A stretch of DNA of 64,000 bases from Gemmatimonadales bacterium (GCA_019038745.1 JAHOYV010000019.1:23648-87647); one strand, 5' to 3'. Positions 44,098-54,056 are shown, numbered from the stretch's first letter. The notes: generated from the letters alone by a model not told the origin. Program-made: numbers and translations.

Positions 44098-44156
44098 CCA
44101 TTTAGCCGTCTAAACCATTTAGCCGTCTAGGCTGCGGTTCGCCATAACGGTTCGCC
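44098..44156 (+). repeat. Two short tandem duplications upstream of the acyl-CoA dehydrogenase gene
   Basis: CCATTTAGCCGTCTA occurs at 44098-44112 and 44115-44129 (17-base period), and directly after it CGGTTCGCC at 44135-44143 and 44148-44156 (13-base period). Both lie in the 214-bp gap between the kinase and the dehydrogenase genes. Confidence 0.8.
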
Positions 44157-44250
44157 GTATTTACCACGCGGCGAGGTCATGGTACGATTGTCGTGTAGGA
44201 AACACCGCCCATTGTTCTGCCACCTTCTGTTTCCTGGTGAAGGAGAATTC

Positions 44251-45948
44251 ATGTTCCTGTTCAATCCCCAGGATTTCGATCCAGGAAATCTTGATGACAC
44301 GTCGCGCGAGATCATGCTCAAGACAATCCGGTTCTTTGAAGAGAAGGGAAAAGCCCGCCTCAAGGAAGATGATCAGCAGCGAATCTGGTACGCTGACTTC
44401 TTGGAGTTCGTAAAAAGGGAACAAGTATTCTCCACCCTGCTCACTCCTTCCCGTTTCGGCAGCGGCGCACAGCGTTGGGACACCCACCGGATCGCCCGCT
44501 TCAATGAAATCCTCGGCTTCTACGGCCTAGCCTACTGGTACACGTGGCAGGTTTCGATCTTGGGCCTGGGCCCGGTCTGGATGTCAAAGAATGAAACGGT
44601 GAAAAAGCGAGCCGCGGAGCTTTTGCGCGATGGTTCGGTCTTTGCTTTCGGTTTGTCCGAGCGGGACCACGGCGCGGATGTCTACTCCACCGAGATGACA
44701 TTGACGCCCCGGAACGATGGGACCTGGCTGGCCAACGGATCCAAGTACTACATCGGCAACGGCAACGAAGCACCCCTGGTATCGACCCTGGGAAAAATGG
44801 CCGACACCGGTGAGTTCGTCTTCTTTGCGGCGGACTTCAACCACGAAAAATACGAACTGGTCAAAAATGTTGTAGCCAGCCAGAACTTTGTCGCCGAATT
44901 TGCCCTGCACGACTATCCGGTCACCGAAGCAGACATTATCGCCCGCGGTGACAAAGCCTGGGATACGGCGATGAACACCGTCAACATCGGTAAATACAAC
45001 CTGGGTTGGTCGTCGATCGGAATGTGCACCCACGCTTTCCACGAATCGATCAACCATGCCTCAAGCCGCATTCTCTATGGAAATCCCGTGACCGACTTCC
45101 CCCATGTGCGCAACCTGTTCGTCGACGCCTACGCGCGCCTTGTCGCCATGCGCCTCTTCGCCCTCCGCGCCGCCGACTACATGCGTGTAGGCTCAGCCGA
45201 CGACCGGCGCTACCTGCTGTACAACGCCATCGTCAAAATGAAAGTGACCACGGAGGGCGAATCGGTGATCGACCTGCTCTGGGATGTGATCGCCGCCAAG
45301 GGATTTGAAAAGGACACCTTCTTTGAGATGGCGGCCCGGGACATAAGGGCCTTACCCAAGTTGGAAGGCACGGTCCACGTCAACATCGCGTTGATCATGA
45401 AATTCATGGCAAACTACTTCTTCAAATCTGTGAATTTTCCCGATATTGGGCGCCAGGACCAGGCGGCGGACGACGAATTTCTTTTCAACCAGGGACCCGC
45501 ACGAGGATTGGGCAAGGTTCGTTTCCATGATTATCGCAGGGCGTATGCAGGATGTGATGCACCCAATGTGCGTGTATTCCGCAAGCAGACCGCAGTGTTG
45601 AAGCGAATGCTCCTGCTGGCGCGCCCGCACAAGGAACAACTCCGCGACATCGATTTCCTGCTGGCACTGGGACAAATGTTCACTTTGGTGGTCTATGGGC
45701 AATTGATTTTGGAAAATGCCGAGATCTGCGACATCGACGACGATACCATCGACCAGATTTTCGAGTTCATGGTGCGTGATTTCTCCGCCTACGCGCTTAA
45801 ACTGCGCGACAAACCTTCGACAACCTGGCTGCAGCAGTGGCACTGTAAACTGATGATGCACAGACCGGCCGTCGACACGGATCGCTTTGACCGGGTTTGG
45901 CTGGAGCATGTGTGCACCATGCGCGGGTCATACACAATGAACGAGTAA
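44251..45948 (+). CDS. Acyl-CoA dehydrogenase
   Basis: 565 residues, longer than the usual 380-residue enzyme, like the two-part very-long-chain or acyl-CoA oxidase-like forms. FAFGLSERDHGADVYSTEMTL is the FAD/substrate strand (FALTExxxGSD in the family), and NGSKYYIGNGNEA matches the following sheet. The C-terminal half is helical. It should oxidise acyl-CoA at C2-C3 using FAD. AAGGAG (44240-44245) sets the ATG at 44251. It lies 214 bases after the RpfC-like kinase; a shared role in fatty-acid signalling is possible but not shown. Confidence 0.9.
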   Translation: MFLFNPQDFDPGNLDDTSREIMLKTIRFFEEKGKARLKEDDQQRIWYADFLEFVKREQVFSTLLTPSRFGSGAQRWDTHRIARFNEILGFYGLAYWYTWQVSILGLGPVWMSKNETVKKRAAELLRDGSVFAFGLSERDHGADVYSTEMTLTPRNDGTWLANGSKYYIGNGNEAPLVSTLGKMADTGEFVFFAADFNHEKYELVKNVVASQNFVAEFALHDYPVTEADIIARGDKAWDTAMNTVNIGKYNLGWSSIGMCTHAFHESINHASSRILYGNPVTDFPHVRNLFVDAYARLVAMRLFALRAADYMRVGSADDRRYLLYNAIVKMKVTTEGESVIDLLWDVIAAKGFEKDTFFEMAARDIRALPKLEGTVHVNIALIMKFMANYFFKSVNFPDIGRQDQAADDEFLFNQGPARGLGKVRFHDYRRAYAGCDAPNVRVFRKQTAVLKRMLLLARPHKEQLRDIDFLLALGQMFTLVVYGQLILENAEICDIDDDTIDQIFEFMVRDFSAYALKLRDKPSTTWLQQWHCKLMMHRPAVDTDRFDRVWLEHVCTMRGSYTMNE

Positions 45949-45969
45949 TCTGGCTCGAGCCCAGAACAA

Positions 45970-47295
45970 TTATTCAGATGAATTTTCCGGAATCTGGAAA
46001 ATCCCCAGCAGATCCTCGCTTGAGGATATCAACTGCTCGACATAACTGTCTTCCTGCGTCCCCTTGTCGGCCCACAGCCGCCATTGATAAATCATTCCCG
46101 GCCTCAAAGCGGGAGCTCCTGGTTGGCTGTCGAAATTATAGACGACGCTCTCTGTATCGGCCCCAATGAAATCATGATTTACCGTTCCATCACCGTTCAT
46201 GCCACCCCAGAGGGCATTACCGTTGTTATCCTTCACCTCGATGAAATATTCCTTGGTGGAAGGATAGGGTATCCACCTGAAGGTAGGCATCTGCGAATCC
46301 GCCATGAAGGCAAAAGTAGAATCCGCCGGATTCGTCGGGGAAACAAGAGTGATGGAGCCGGTGACGCTGAAATTCAACTCTTGGGTTCCCGAAGTCGCAA
46401 AAGTGATATTCAGACCATCGGGGTTTTTAAATACCCAGTCGGGATCAATGACGTACCCGTCATTCTGCAGGGAGGCCCATGCAAGGTAAGAACCGTCGGG
46501 GATGTTTTCGATCCTGTAATTCAGTCCCGACACATCACTCATCACGGACAAACCCGGAATTACCGCACGGGTTTCCGGGTCCAACATGGTAATATCGACC
46601 GAGGAATTCTCGGAAGCCAGGAACGTGACAGAACCCGTTACCAGAGAACCCTGATATACCGAAACCGGGATTCTGACGGTGTCTACCCCGACCAGCGACG
46701 AGATGGAGGCGGTTACAAGGTCATCCATCTTGTAGCCCGATTTCAGGGCTTCGATTTCATAGGTGCCGTAAGGCAAGTTGTAGAGAACGAAAAATCCATC
46801 GGGCCCGGAAACCGTGTAATATTTTTCCTGACTAGCCTGCGATTCAGCCAGAATCAGAAAATTGTTGATGGCCGGATCGACTAACCCCTGGACATAACCG
46901 GCGCTTCCTGCATTTTCCCGGACATTCAGAAAAATACCCTCTACCGTTGTATCTTCCACCGCCACAAAGAACGGTATGGGAGCCATATTTTCCGGAGGAA
47001 CGGACTCATATCCCTGGGCTGAAATGTTGAGGAAATAGTTGCCCGCCTCGACCTCAAAATACACAGTCCCGCTCGAATCCGTCATACCTCTGATCACGGC
47101 CTCGTTATTTTCAGCCTGGTAAAGAACAACATTCGAATTTTCTACCGGCGAGTGGTCAGTACTGCTCCTGACGATGGCTTTCAGAATGGTCGGATCAGGG
47201 AGCGCAACCGGGTCGTCATTGCCGCAACCAACAATGTGAACGGCCATCACGGTCATGAGCGCTGATACAATCAAATATCCCACTATTTTCTTCAC
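45970..47295 (-). CDS. Lipoprotein with carboxypeptidase-regulatory-like repeats
   Basis: 441 residues starting at GTG (47295), supported by TAGGAG 7 bases upstream; the frame runs to 47379 but without a ribosome site. The lipobox HIVGC ends the signal peptide. Several transthyretin-like repeats follow (SSTDHSPVENSNVVLYQ, GYVQGLVDPAINNFLILAE, GSVTFLASENSSVDITML), each with a GxxxF or GxYxL strand such as LPYGTYEIEALKSGYK, then a fibronectin-like segment near the end (MPTFRWIPYPSTKEYFIEV). It is probably a surface-anchored binding or stalk protein. It is convergent with the acyl-CoA dehydrogenase. Confidence 0.85.
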   Translation of the reverse strand: MKKIVGYLIVSALMTVMAVHIVGCGNDDPVALPDPTILKAIVRSSTDHSPVENSNVVLYQAENNEAVIRGMTDSSGTVYFEVEAGNYFLNISAQGYESVPPENMAPIPFFVAVEDTTVEGIFLNVRENAGSAGYVQGLVDPAINNFLILAESQASQEKYYTVSGPDGFFVLYNLPYGTYEIEALKSGYKMDDLVTASISSLVGVDTVRIPVSVYQGSLVTGSVTFLASENSSVDITMLDPETRAVIPGLSVMSDVSGLNYRIENIPDGSYLAWASLQNDGYVIDPDWVFKNPDGLNITFATSGTQELNFSVTGSITLVSPTNPADSTFAFMADSQMPTFRWIPYPSTKEYFIEVKDNNGNALWGGMNGDGTVNHDFIGADTESVVYNFDSQPGAPALRPGMIYQWRLWADKGTQEDSYVEQLISSSEDLLGIFQIPENSSE

Positions 47296-47574
47296 GGTCT
47301 TGCTCCTAAGTTTCCCTGGCGTCACAGGCCTTTTCTTGCCAACCCCGGATCGGGTCTCTTGCAAACAGAATATCGGCATTGTAACGACATCCTTGAACCC
47401 GCTACCTGATTATTACTCGGCAGTCAGACGCCGTGCATTATGCTATTGAGGTTTGTCTTGGATTTTGAATACCCGGTCACCTGTTTTGTGACAATCGAAA
47501 GTTGGTAACCTATTCGAAGTTCAGCCGTCTATCCTCGCGGAAATCTTGGACATGATTCCCGAAAGGAATTTCTC

Positions 47575-48798
47575 ATGAGAATACATCGGTCTTCCCTGCC
47601 GATTTCGACCACCATCGTTTTGCTCATTCTGGGTGCGGCTTCCTCGTTCGCCGAAGCGCCTGTCATAAAGAACGAAAAGCCCCAGCTTCAGCCCAAGACC
47701 ATCGAACTGGTCGAATCGTGGCGGGTCGGCGGAGAGGAGGGCGACTTCATTTTCGGCATGATGATCGATTCCATGGAAGACGATGACGGGAACATCTACC
47801 TGCTGGACTCCCAGATCTGTCAGGTCGACGTGTTTTCGCCGACGGGCGAGCACTTGCGGACCCTCAGTCGTCAGGGCGAAGGGCCGGGCGAGATCCGCGC
47901 TCCGCAGTGCTTGATTCCCTTGCCGGACCGGACCCTTGGCATCCTCGAACTGTTTCCTGCCCGCTTCGTCACTCTTTCGCTGGATGGGGATCCGAAGAGT
48001 GCTGTTAGCTTCGGCGGTGATGGCGGTCCCCAGACCGGATTCCCGGCTGCTTTGCGCGCGGTTCATCGAGGGGGAACCATCATGGTGGCAGCCCAGAGAA
48101 CCATTCCCATTGAGAACGGTCAAAAGCAGGTCGAGTATCTCGCCCGACTCTCGGAAACCGGCGAAGAGCTGGTGCGATATCATGAGGAAACGATGACGGT
48201 CGACTTCACCAAGCCGCTGTTTGTAGAAAAGGAATTGTTGCCTTCGTTCTTTTTTGCCAACACGGTGGATTCCGAGGGGAAAGTCTACACGGTGCGTAGC
48301 TGGGACGAGTACGCCATCGAGGTCTACAACTCCGATGGAACACTGGACAAGATCATCGAACGGGATTTCCAGACCCGGAAGCGCGACAAGGGCGAGGTTA
48401 GGCGTTTGAATGCCCTGATCGACGCTTGGCTGACCGGTGAAGCCTTGAAATTGGAAAGGGTTCTCGAACCGAGTGAGCCGGCCATTGCCGAGATGCACAT
48501 AGACGATGAAGGGGTGCTCTGGGTGCTGCACAACCGCAGCGGGCATGATCAACCGGAAGGCGTATTTCTCACTTACGACACTTTCTCACCGGAGGGCGTC
48601 TGGCTGCAGGAAGTATCCATCAAAGCAGAAGGGAACCCGGTGTACGATGGTCTGCGGTTTCTCGGCGGTGACCGGGTCCTCCTTGTGAAGGGATATGCTT
48701 TGGCCCGCTGGGCAAGCCGCGGCGCGCAGAACGTTAATTTTGGAGAAGAGGAAGCCGAGGCGATGGAGGTCATTTTCTGCCGGATGCCTAAAGACTGA
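47575..48798 (+). CDS. Exported six-bladed beta-propeller protein
   Basis: 407 residues. Signal peptide ending SSFAEA, then a 6-bladed NHL-like propeller: DDDGNIYLLDSQICQVDVFS, GEHLRTLSRQGEGPGEIRAP, VDSEGKVYTVRSWDEYAIEVY and IDDEGVLWVLHNRS mark successive blades. The GEGPGE motif is typical of this group, common in exported proteins of FCB-type bacteria and of unknown function. A second, diverged copy lies at 56743-57981. It ends 81 bases before the LytS-type kinase gene. Confidence 0.9.
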   Translation: MRIHRSSLPISTTIVLLILGAASSFAEAPVIKNEKPQLQPKTIELVESWRVGGEEGDFIFGMMIDSMEDDDGNIYLLDSQICQVDVFSPTGEHLRTLSRQGEGPGEIRAPQCLIPLPDRTLGILELFPARFVTLSLDGDPKSAVSFGGDGGPQTGFPAALRAVHRGGTIMVAAQRTIPIENGQKQVEYLARLSETGEELVRYHEETMTVDFTKPLFVEKELLPSFFFANTVDSEGKVYTVRSWDEYAIEVYNSDGTLDKIIERDFQTRKRDKGEVRRLNALIDAWLTGEALKLERVLEPSEPAIAEMHIDDEGVLWVLHNRSGHDQPEGVFLTYDTFSPEGVWLQEVSIKAEGNPVYDGLRFLGGDRVLLVKGYALARWASRGAQNVNFGEEEAEAMEVIFCRMPKD

Positions 48799-48879
48799 GC
48801 AACAATTCCGGCTGATATCCGTTTGAACAGTTTGCCGACGACAAAAAGTGTCGTCCTTCGCCTCATCCCCGGAGTCCCG

Positions 48880-50043
48880 ATGATCACAGCACCCGACTTT
48901 GATCGCCCAACATCACGCTACTTGCTCAACGTGTTGCTGATTTCCCTGGCAGCCACCGGCCTGGTGGGATTGTTCGACTCTGGTCAGTTCTACGTTTTTC
49001 AGGAACTCGGGGGCAAGTCCGTAACCTGGCAAAAACTAGCGATCAATTATCTGCCTTTCTGGTGGACTGCGGCCTTGCTGATGCCGGCGGTGGCCTGGTT
49101 CGCCAGGCGCCTGGCATTTCCCGCCGGCCGTCGGATTCGGATCACAATGATCCATATCGTGACGGCTATTGTCTACGCCCATATCCACATCGGTGCCACT
49201 CAGCTGGCCTATCTGGCGATCCAAGGCAAACTACCCCAGGGGGCTGTTTTTGTCCAAAGCGTGGCAAAACGACTGACCCGGGTAGTCGAGCTTGAGCTGA
49301 TGATCTACGCGATCGCGGTGGCGGCGGTCCTGCTGGTGGAAGCCAATCGCAGCTATCGGGAGAACGAGCGAGCCAGTGCCCAGTTGGCCGTGGAGAAGGC
49401 CAACCTGCAGGCGTCCCTGGCCGACGCCCGTCTGGATGCCTTGCGTATGCAGTTGCAACCCCATTTCCTGTTCAACGCCCTACACGCCATCAGCACGCTG
49501 ATCATGCGCGGCGACAACCAGGGCGCCCACCGAATGCTTTTGGCGCTCAGCGATTTTCTGCGTATGACCCTCGACAACAGCAACAGCCAAGTGGTGCCTC
49601 TGGATGTGGAACTGGAGTTCCTGGAGGCTTATCTACAGATTCAACGCGAGCGATTCGGCGACCGGCTGCAGGTCAGTCTCGAGATCGACGCCGAGGCTCG
49701 CACAGCCGTTCTGCCCGCCCTGGTGTTGCAGCCGCTGGTAGAGAATTCAATCCGCCACGGGGCCGGAAAAGTGGACGGCGTGGGGACCATCAATATCAAC
49801 GCAACGGTGAGCGCCGGACGGTTGATAATCGAAGTTGCCGATAACGGGCCCGGACTTACTACCGAGTTGCCTACCGAGGGCGTCGGCTTGGGCAATATCA
49901 GGGCACGCCTGCAGCAACTCTATCCCGATGATCACGCCTTCCAACTGGCGGACGGTCCCCGGTGCGGCACGGTGGCAACCCTGTCCCTGCCTTGGCGCAA
50001 TCAGGATGAAACAGCCGACACCAACCCCGGAACGGAATCATGA
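48880..50043 (+). CDS. LytS/YehU-type sensor histidine kinase
   Basis: 387 residues. Four membrane helices (about 15-155), a coiled-coil linker, then the His_kinase domain with QPHFLFNALHAI (His195 the phosphorylated residue) and an ATPase domain containing LQPLVENSIRHGAG and NGPGLTTELP...GLGNIRARL. The ATG at 48880 (GGAG 5 bases upstream) is preferred to the TTG at 48823. No large extracellular domain is present, so the signal is probably sensed in the membrane. Its stop overlaps the start of the LytTR regulator (ATGA). Confidence 0.93.
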   Translation: MITAPDFDRPTSRYLLNVLLISLAATGLVGLFDSGQFYVFQELGGKSVTWQKLAINYLPFWWTAALLMPAVAWFARRLAFPAGRRIRITMIHIVTAIVYAHIHIGATQLAYLAIQGKLPQGAVFVQSVAKRLTRVVELELMIYAIAVAAVLLVEANRSYRENERASAQLAVEKANLQASLADARLDALRMQLQPHFLFNALHAISTLIMRGDNQGAHRMLLALSDFLRMTLDNSNSQVVPLDVELEFLEAYLQIQRERFGDRLQVSLEIDAEARTAVLPALVLQPLVENSIRHGAGKVDGVGTININATVSAGRLIIEVADNGPGLTTELPTEGVGLGNIRARLQQLYPDDHAFQLADGPRCGTVATLSLPWRNQDETADTNPGTES

Positions 50044-50774
50044 AACCCATTCGCACGATAATCGTGGACGACGAACCCCTGGCCCGGGAAAATCTGATGC
50101 TGCGGCTGCGGGACCTCGCCGGCTGCGAGGTCGTTGCCGAATGCGGTGGCGGACGCGATGCGTTGCAGACCATCGACAAACATCAACCTGACGTACTGTT
50201 CCTCGATATTCAGATGCCGGATCTGGACGGCTTCGAGGTGGTCGATCGAATACCCGCGGATCAAATGCCGGTCATCGTCTTTGTTACCGCCTACGACCGC
50301 TACGCTCTGGAAGCCTTCAAGGTTCACGCCCTGGACTACCTGTTGAAACCGTTCTCCAACCAACGTTTCGAGGCGGCCTGGGCCCACGCCCGTGAGCAGG
50401 TACTGCGCCTCCGGCAGGACCGAAATCATCCCCATCCCTACGCCGGCCGATTGATGGTCAAGACCGGCGGCCGGATCTCGTTCCTGAGGGTCGGCGACAT
50501 CGACTATATCGAGGCCAACGGCGACTACGCCAGGATCCACTGTGGCCAGCGATCCTATTTGCTGCGCAAGACCCTGAACGAACTGGCCGACCGCCTGGGG
50601 AGCGAAGGTTTTGCGCGAATTAGTCGATCGGTGATCGTGAACCTGGATCGTGTCTGCGAGCTGGCGCCCTTGAAGCGGGGTGAGTACCGGGTTGAATTGC
50701 ACGGCGGCGCCCACCTGAAACTGACCCGTTCCTACCGCTCACAGCTGGAGACCCTAATCGGTGACTCGCTCTAG
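50040..50774 (+). CDS. LytTR-family response regulator
   Basis: 244 residues. Receiver domain with DDEP (10-13) and Asp56 in LFLDIQMPDLDG, followed by Lys in LLKPF, then a LytTR DNA-binding domain (about 140-240): GGRISFLRVGDIDYIEANGDY, SYLLRKTLNEL and FARISRSVIVNL. It acts with the LytS-type kinase just upstream, with which it is translationally coupled. Targets are not known; the ankyrin-MBL gene 171 bases downstream or the propeller upstream are candidates by position. Confidence 0.95.
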   Translation: MKPIRTIIVDDEPLARENLMLRLRDLAGCEVVAECGGGRDALQTIDKHQPDVLFLDIQMPDLDGFEVVDRIPADQMPVIVFVTAYDRYALEAFKVHALDYLLKPFSNQRFEAAWAHAREQVLRLRQDRNHPHPYAGRLMVKTGGRISFLRVGDIDYIEANGDYARIHCGQRSYLLRKTLNELADRLGSEGFARISRSVIVNLDRVCELAPLKRGEYRVELHGGAHLKLTRSYRSQLETLIGDSL

Positions 50775-50945
50775 CGGGGTTCTTAGCCGCTGCAGCCGGT
50801 CCATTCGCCGCAAAATTGAGCCAACCCACCGCCCAATCGGTCCGCTTCAACGCATTTCCACACTTCGCCCGTAACCATGACGGCTCCTCGCCGTGCTTCC
50901 CCAGTTAACCCACTCCCCAAATCGGGTAATCCTGGAGGATCGACC

Positions 50946-52922
50946 ATGTTTTTTCGTAATTGGATAATTATTTTGGCACTGGTATTGATGGCCGCAACAG
51001 CGACGGCCGGCGAGATCCATCAGGCTATCGAAGCGGGCGACTTGTCTCGCGTTCAGGCTCTGGTAAGAGCCGACGCCGAAGTAACCTGCCAACCCGCCGA
51101 CGATCGAGACCGCAGCTTGCCCCTGCACATCGCAGCCATTGCCGGCCAACTGGAGATCATGGAGTATCTGATCGCAGCCGGCGCCATCGTAGAAGGTCAC
51201 GACACGGACGAGAGTACGCCTCTGATGGTGGCCTGCCTCCGCGGCCAGGTCGATGCGGCCAGGTTGCTGCTGCGGCATGGCGCGGTGGCGGACCAGGCCG
51301 ACCTGAACGGATCAACCCCCATCGACTTTGCCATGATCTCGGGTAGCATAGAGGTCATCCATGTGCTGCGCAAAGCAGGCATTGATTTGGCCAAACCCAC
51401 TCCTAACAACCCCACCTTTATGTACCCGGCCGCCACAAGCGGGAATGTGGAGATGTTGGAATTTCTGCTGTCATCCGGCGTGCCGATCGATACTGCCAAC
51501 AACGCAGGCGCGACACCCCTGGCCGGTGCCGCGGGCGGCGGAAAAACCGATGCCGTGCGCTGGTTGTTGGCCAAAGGCGCCGACGCCAAGCATGTGGACA
51601 ACAACGGCAGGGATGCCCTGTCCCAGTGCTCCTTTCGAGGCAACGGCGCAATCGCCGAACTGCTGCTCGAAGCAGGAGCCGATTTGAACAAACAGGACAG
51701 ATTCGGCATAACACGGCTGTTCTCGTCGGTCTGGACCAGCAACGACGAAGTCACGGCCGTTTTGCTGAAGGCGGGAGCCGACCCCAACCTGGCCAGCGAG
51801 CTTGGACAAACACCCCTGATCAAAGCGAGCGAACGGGGAAATCTGGCCGACGTCGAGGCCCTGCTGGCAGCGGGCGCTAAGGTCGATCCCGTGGAGACTC
51901 CTCAGGGCCGCCAAGCGCTGCACATCGCCGCAGCCCGGGGCTATAGTGATGTTGCGGCCAGACTGATCAAGGCGGGCGCACCCTTGAACACCACCGACAA
52001 TGCCGGAGCCACGCCCATCATGCTGGCCAGCGACCACGGCAATGACAAAATCGCCAAGGTTCTGGCCAAGGCCGACCCTGCATCCTGCAAGACCACCACC
52101 GAATGCCAGCTGGCCGGCACCATTAAAAAATGCGCCAGCAAGTGTTCAGGTGCTTTGCAGGCAGCCAAAGCCCCGGCCAAGGGCGACGCCCGGGTGTGGT
52201 ACCTGGGCCACAGTTCCATGGCGGTCCAAACCCAGAACAACCTACTGATTTTCGACTACTACGAAAACGGTCGCGGTGCAGACTCCCCCGGCCTGGCCAA
52301 TGGCAACATCTCTCCCGAAGAGATCGCCGATCAGAAGGTGACGGTCTTCGCGTCCCACGTCCATGGTGACCACTACGACCCGGTGATCTTCGAGTGGCGC
52401 GAACAGGTCAAGGACATCACCTATTTGCTGGGTTTCGAGCCCAACGACGAAAACGTTCCGGCCCATGAATCCATCGGCCCCCGGGAATCAAAGAAATTCG
52501 GCGATGTGACGGTGCACACCATCGCCTCCAACGACAGTGGTGTGGGTTTCATGGTCGAAGTCGACGGGTTGACAATCTTCCACGCCGGTGACCACGCCAA
52601 TCGCAAACGCGACATGAGCGGCAACTACTGTCCGGAAATCGATTATCTGGTGGCGGCAGGCTATCACCCGGACCTTACCATGTTGCCCACCACAGGCTGC
52701 AATTTCGGTGACCAGGTGGCCGTACGCCTCGGCATCGACTACACACTGGAGAAGTTCGGCCCCACGACCTTCTTCCCCATGCACGCCGGCAGTAATCCGG
52801 CCCGGTATGTCGAAGTTTGGGATGAAATCGGCCCCAAACATACCCAGGTCGAAGTGGTTATTCCCCGGGATAGCGGCGACTGGTACGTCTACAACGCAAA
52901 AAAAGAGCATGTGATGAACTGA
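50946..52922 (+). CDS. Exported ankyrin-repeat/metallo-beta-lactamase fusion
   Basis: 658 residues. The ATG at 50946 follows GGAGG and begins a signal peptide (MFFRNWIIILALVLMAATATAG). Residues 24-380 hold about ten ankyrin repeats (SLPLHIAAIAGQLEIMEYLI, STPLMVACLRGQVDAARLLL, QALHIAAARGYSDVAARLI). A short Cys-rich linker (Cys381, Cys387, Cys396, Cys400) leads to a metallo-beta-lactamase fold (about 415-640) of the UlaG/YycJ-like kind: WYLGHSSM, the zinc motif HVHGDH (471-476), FHAGDH (546-551) and PMHAG (612-616). A periplasmic hydrolase of unknown substrate with a binding scaffold is likely. Confidence 0.9.
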   Translation: MFFRNWIIILALVLMAATATAGEIHQAIEAGDLSRVQALVRADAEVTCQPADDRDRSLPLHIAAIAGQLEIMEYLIAAGAIVEGHDTDESTPLMVACLRGQVDAARLLLRHGAVADQADLNGSTPIDFAMISGSIEVIHVLRKAGIDLAKPTPNNPTFMYPAATSGNVEMLEFLLSSGVPIDTANNAGATPLAGAAGGGKTDAVRWLLAKGADAKHVDNNGRDALSQCSFRGNGAIAELLLEAGADLNKQDRFGITRLFSSVWTSNDEVTAVLLKAGADPNLASELGQTPLIKASERGNLADVEALLAAGAKVDPVETPQGRQALHIAAARGYSDVAARLIKAGAPLNTTDNAGATPIMLASDHGNDKIAKVLAKADPASCKTTTECQLAGTIKKCASKCSGALQAAKAPAKGDARVWYLGHSSMAVQTQNNLLIFDYYENGRGADSPGLANGNISPEEIADQKVTVFASHVHGDHYDPVIFEWREQVKDITYLLGFEPNDENVPAHESIGPRESKKFGDVTVHTIASNDSGVGFMVEVDGLTIFHAGDHANRKRDMSGNYCPEIDYLVAAGYHPDLTMLPTTGCNFGDQVAVRLGIDYTLEKFGPTTFFPMHAGSNPARYVEVWDEIGPKHTQVEVVIPRDSGDWYVYNAKKEHVMN

Positions 52923-53104
52923 CTTGGACACTGACGGTAAATGCGACGTGATCATCGTGAAACTCGAGAAAAATGGGGAAACCAGAGTGTACCTGAATCA
53001 ACCAGATGTCGGGGGGCTGTCCCATTCTGCGGGGAATTGAAGTTGGGTCTCAGATCTTCCAGAGAAGATGATATTCATAGTTATGCAAGAAGAAGGAGAT
53101 CAAG

Positions 53105-54037
53105 TTGAAGTTCAAGCACGTTTTCTTCCTGACGTATGTGGCCATCATAATTGTTGGGTGCGGGTGCGCTCTATCAGAGAAAAACATCCCGCCCCTGCAA
53201 GATCAGTATCTTGGGCAGAAGCCACCAGGTGACAACCCAGAAGTGTTCGCGCCTGGTTTTGTTTCCGATGAAAGCTGGGCTGAACATTGTCAAGTTGCTG
53301 TCTCACCAAACGGAGATGAGATATTTTGGTCAGCATGGACTGGAGCCTACAAAACAGAAGATGGTGAAAAAAATACAGAGCAAATATTTTATTCAAAATT
53401 CGAAAAAGGAACCTGGGCTGAACCACAATTAGCTGAGTTTACAAAAGAAAATCCATATGGACTCAATGGTGGACCAGTTTATTCATTGGATGGGAAGAAA
53501 CTTTTCTTTTACCAAGTAAAAAGCCCGTGGGTTTCTTCAACAATGAATACCTATTTTGTTGAAAAAACAAATGGTACTTGGAGCGACCAACCGATAGATG
53601 CTGGACAACCATATAACTCACAAGATCAAAACTATAGCCCAGTGTTTACAAGATTAGGAAATGCATACAAGAACGCCGGGGGCATAACTTCAAAATTCAC
53701 GTACAATGACGCTAAATTCGCTTTGGTAGATACCCTTGTCATACATAAGGATTTTCGTCCAGCCTGGAATATTTACGTGTCCCCAATGGAAGATTATGTG
53801 ATTTTTGCCGCCATGCATGAGGGGGGATATGGAGATATTGATTTATATGTCAGCTTTAAAACTCAAGATAATAAATGGGGAACCCCCAAGAATCTGGGGA
53901 ATAAAATCAATACAGAAACACGTGAACGTTTTCCAACGGTATCACCCGACGGAAAATATTTGTTCTTCATGAGACACACAGAAACTCAAGATTTCTTCTG
54001 GGTCTCTACTGATATCCTGGAAGAATTGCGAGAATAG
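53105..54037 (+). CDS. AT-rich PD40/TolB-like propeller lipoprotein
   Basis: 310 residues, starting with TTG at 53105 behind AAGGAG (53093-53098). The signal peptide ends IIIVGC, a possible lipobox. PD40-type repeats are seen in HCQVAVSPNGDEIFWSAWTG, GGPVYSLDGKKLFFYQ, YVSPMEDYVIFAAMHEGG and FPTVSPDGKYLFFMRH, suggesting a TolB-like propeller. Base composition is clearly more AT-rich than all genes around it (many AAA, ATT, TTT codons), a sign of recent transfer. Function unknown. Confidence 0.85.
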   Translation: MKFKHVFFLTYVAIIIVGCGCALSEKNIPPLQDQYLGQKPPGDNPEVFAPGFVSDESWAEHCQVAVSPNGDEIFWSAWTGAYKTEDGEKNTEQIFYSKFEKGTWAEPQLAEFTKENPYGLNGGPVYSLDGKKLFFYQVKSPWVSSTMNTYFVEKTNGTWSDQPIDAGQPYNSQDQNYSPVFTRLGNAYKNAGGITSKFTYNDAKFALVDTLVIHKDFRPAWNIYVSPMEDYVIFAAMHEGGYGDIDLYVSFKTQDNKWGTPKNLGNKINTETRERFPTVSPDGKYLFFMRHTETQDFFWVSTDILEELRE

Positions 54038-54056
54038 AGAATTCGTTTCGGATGAA

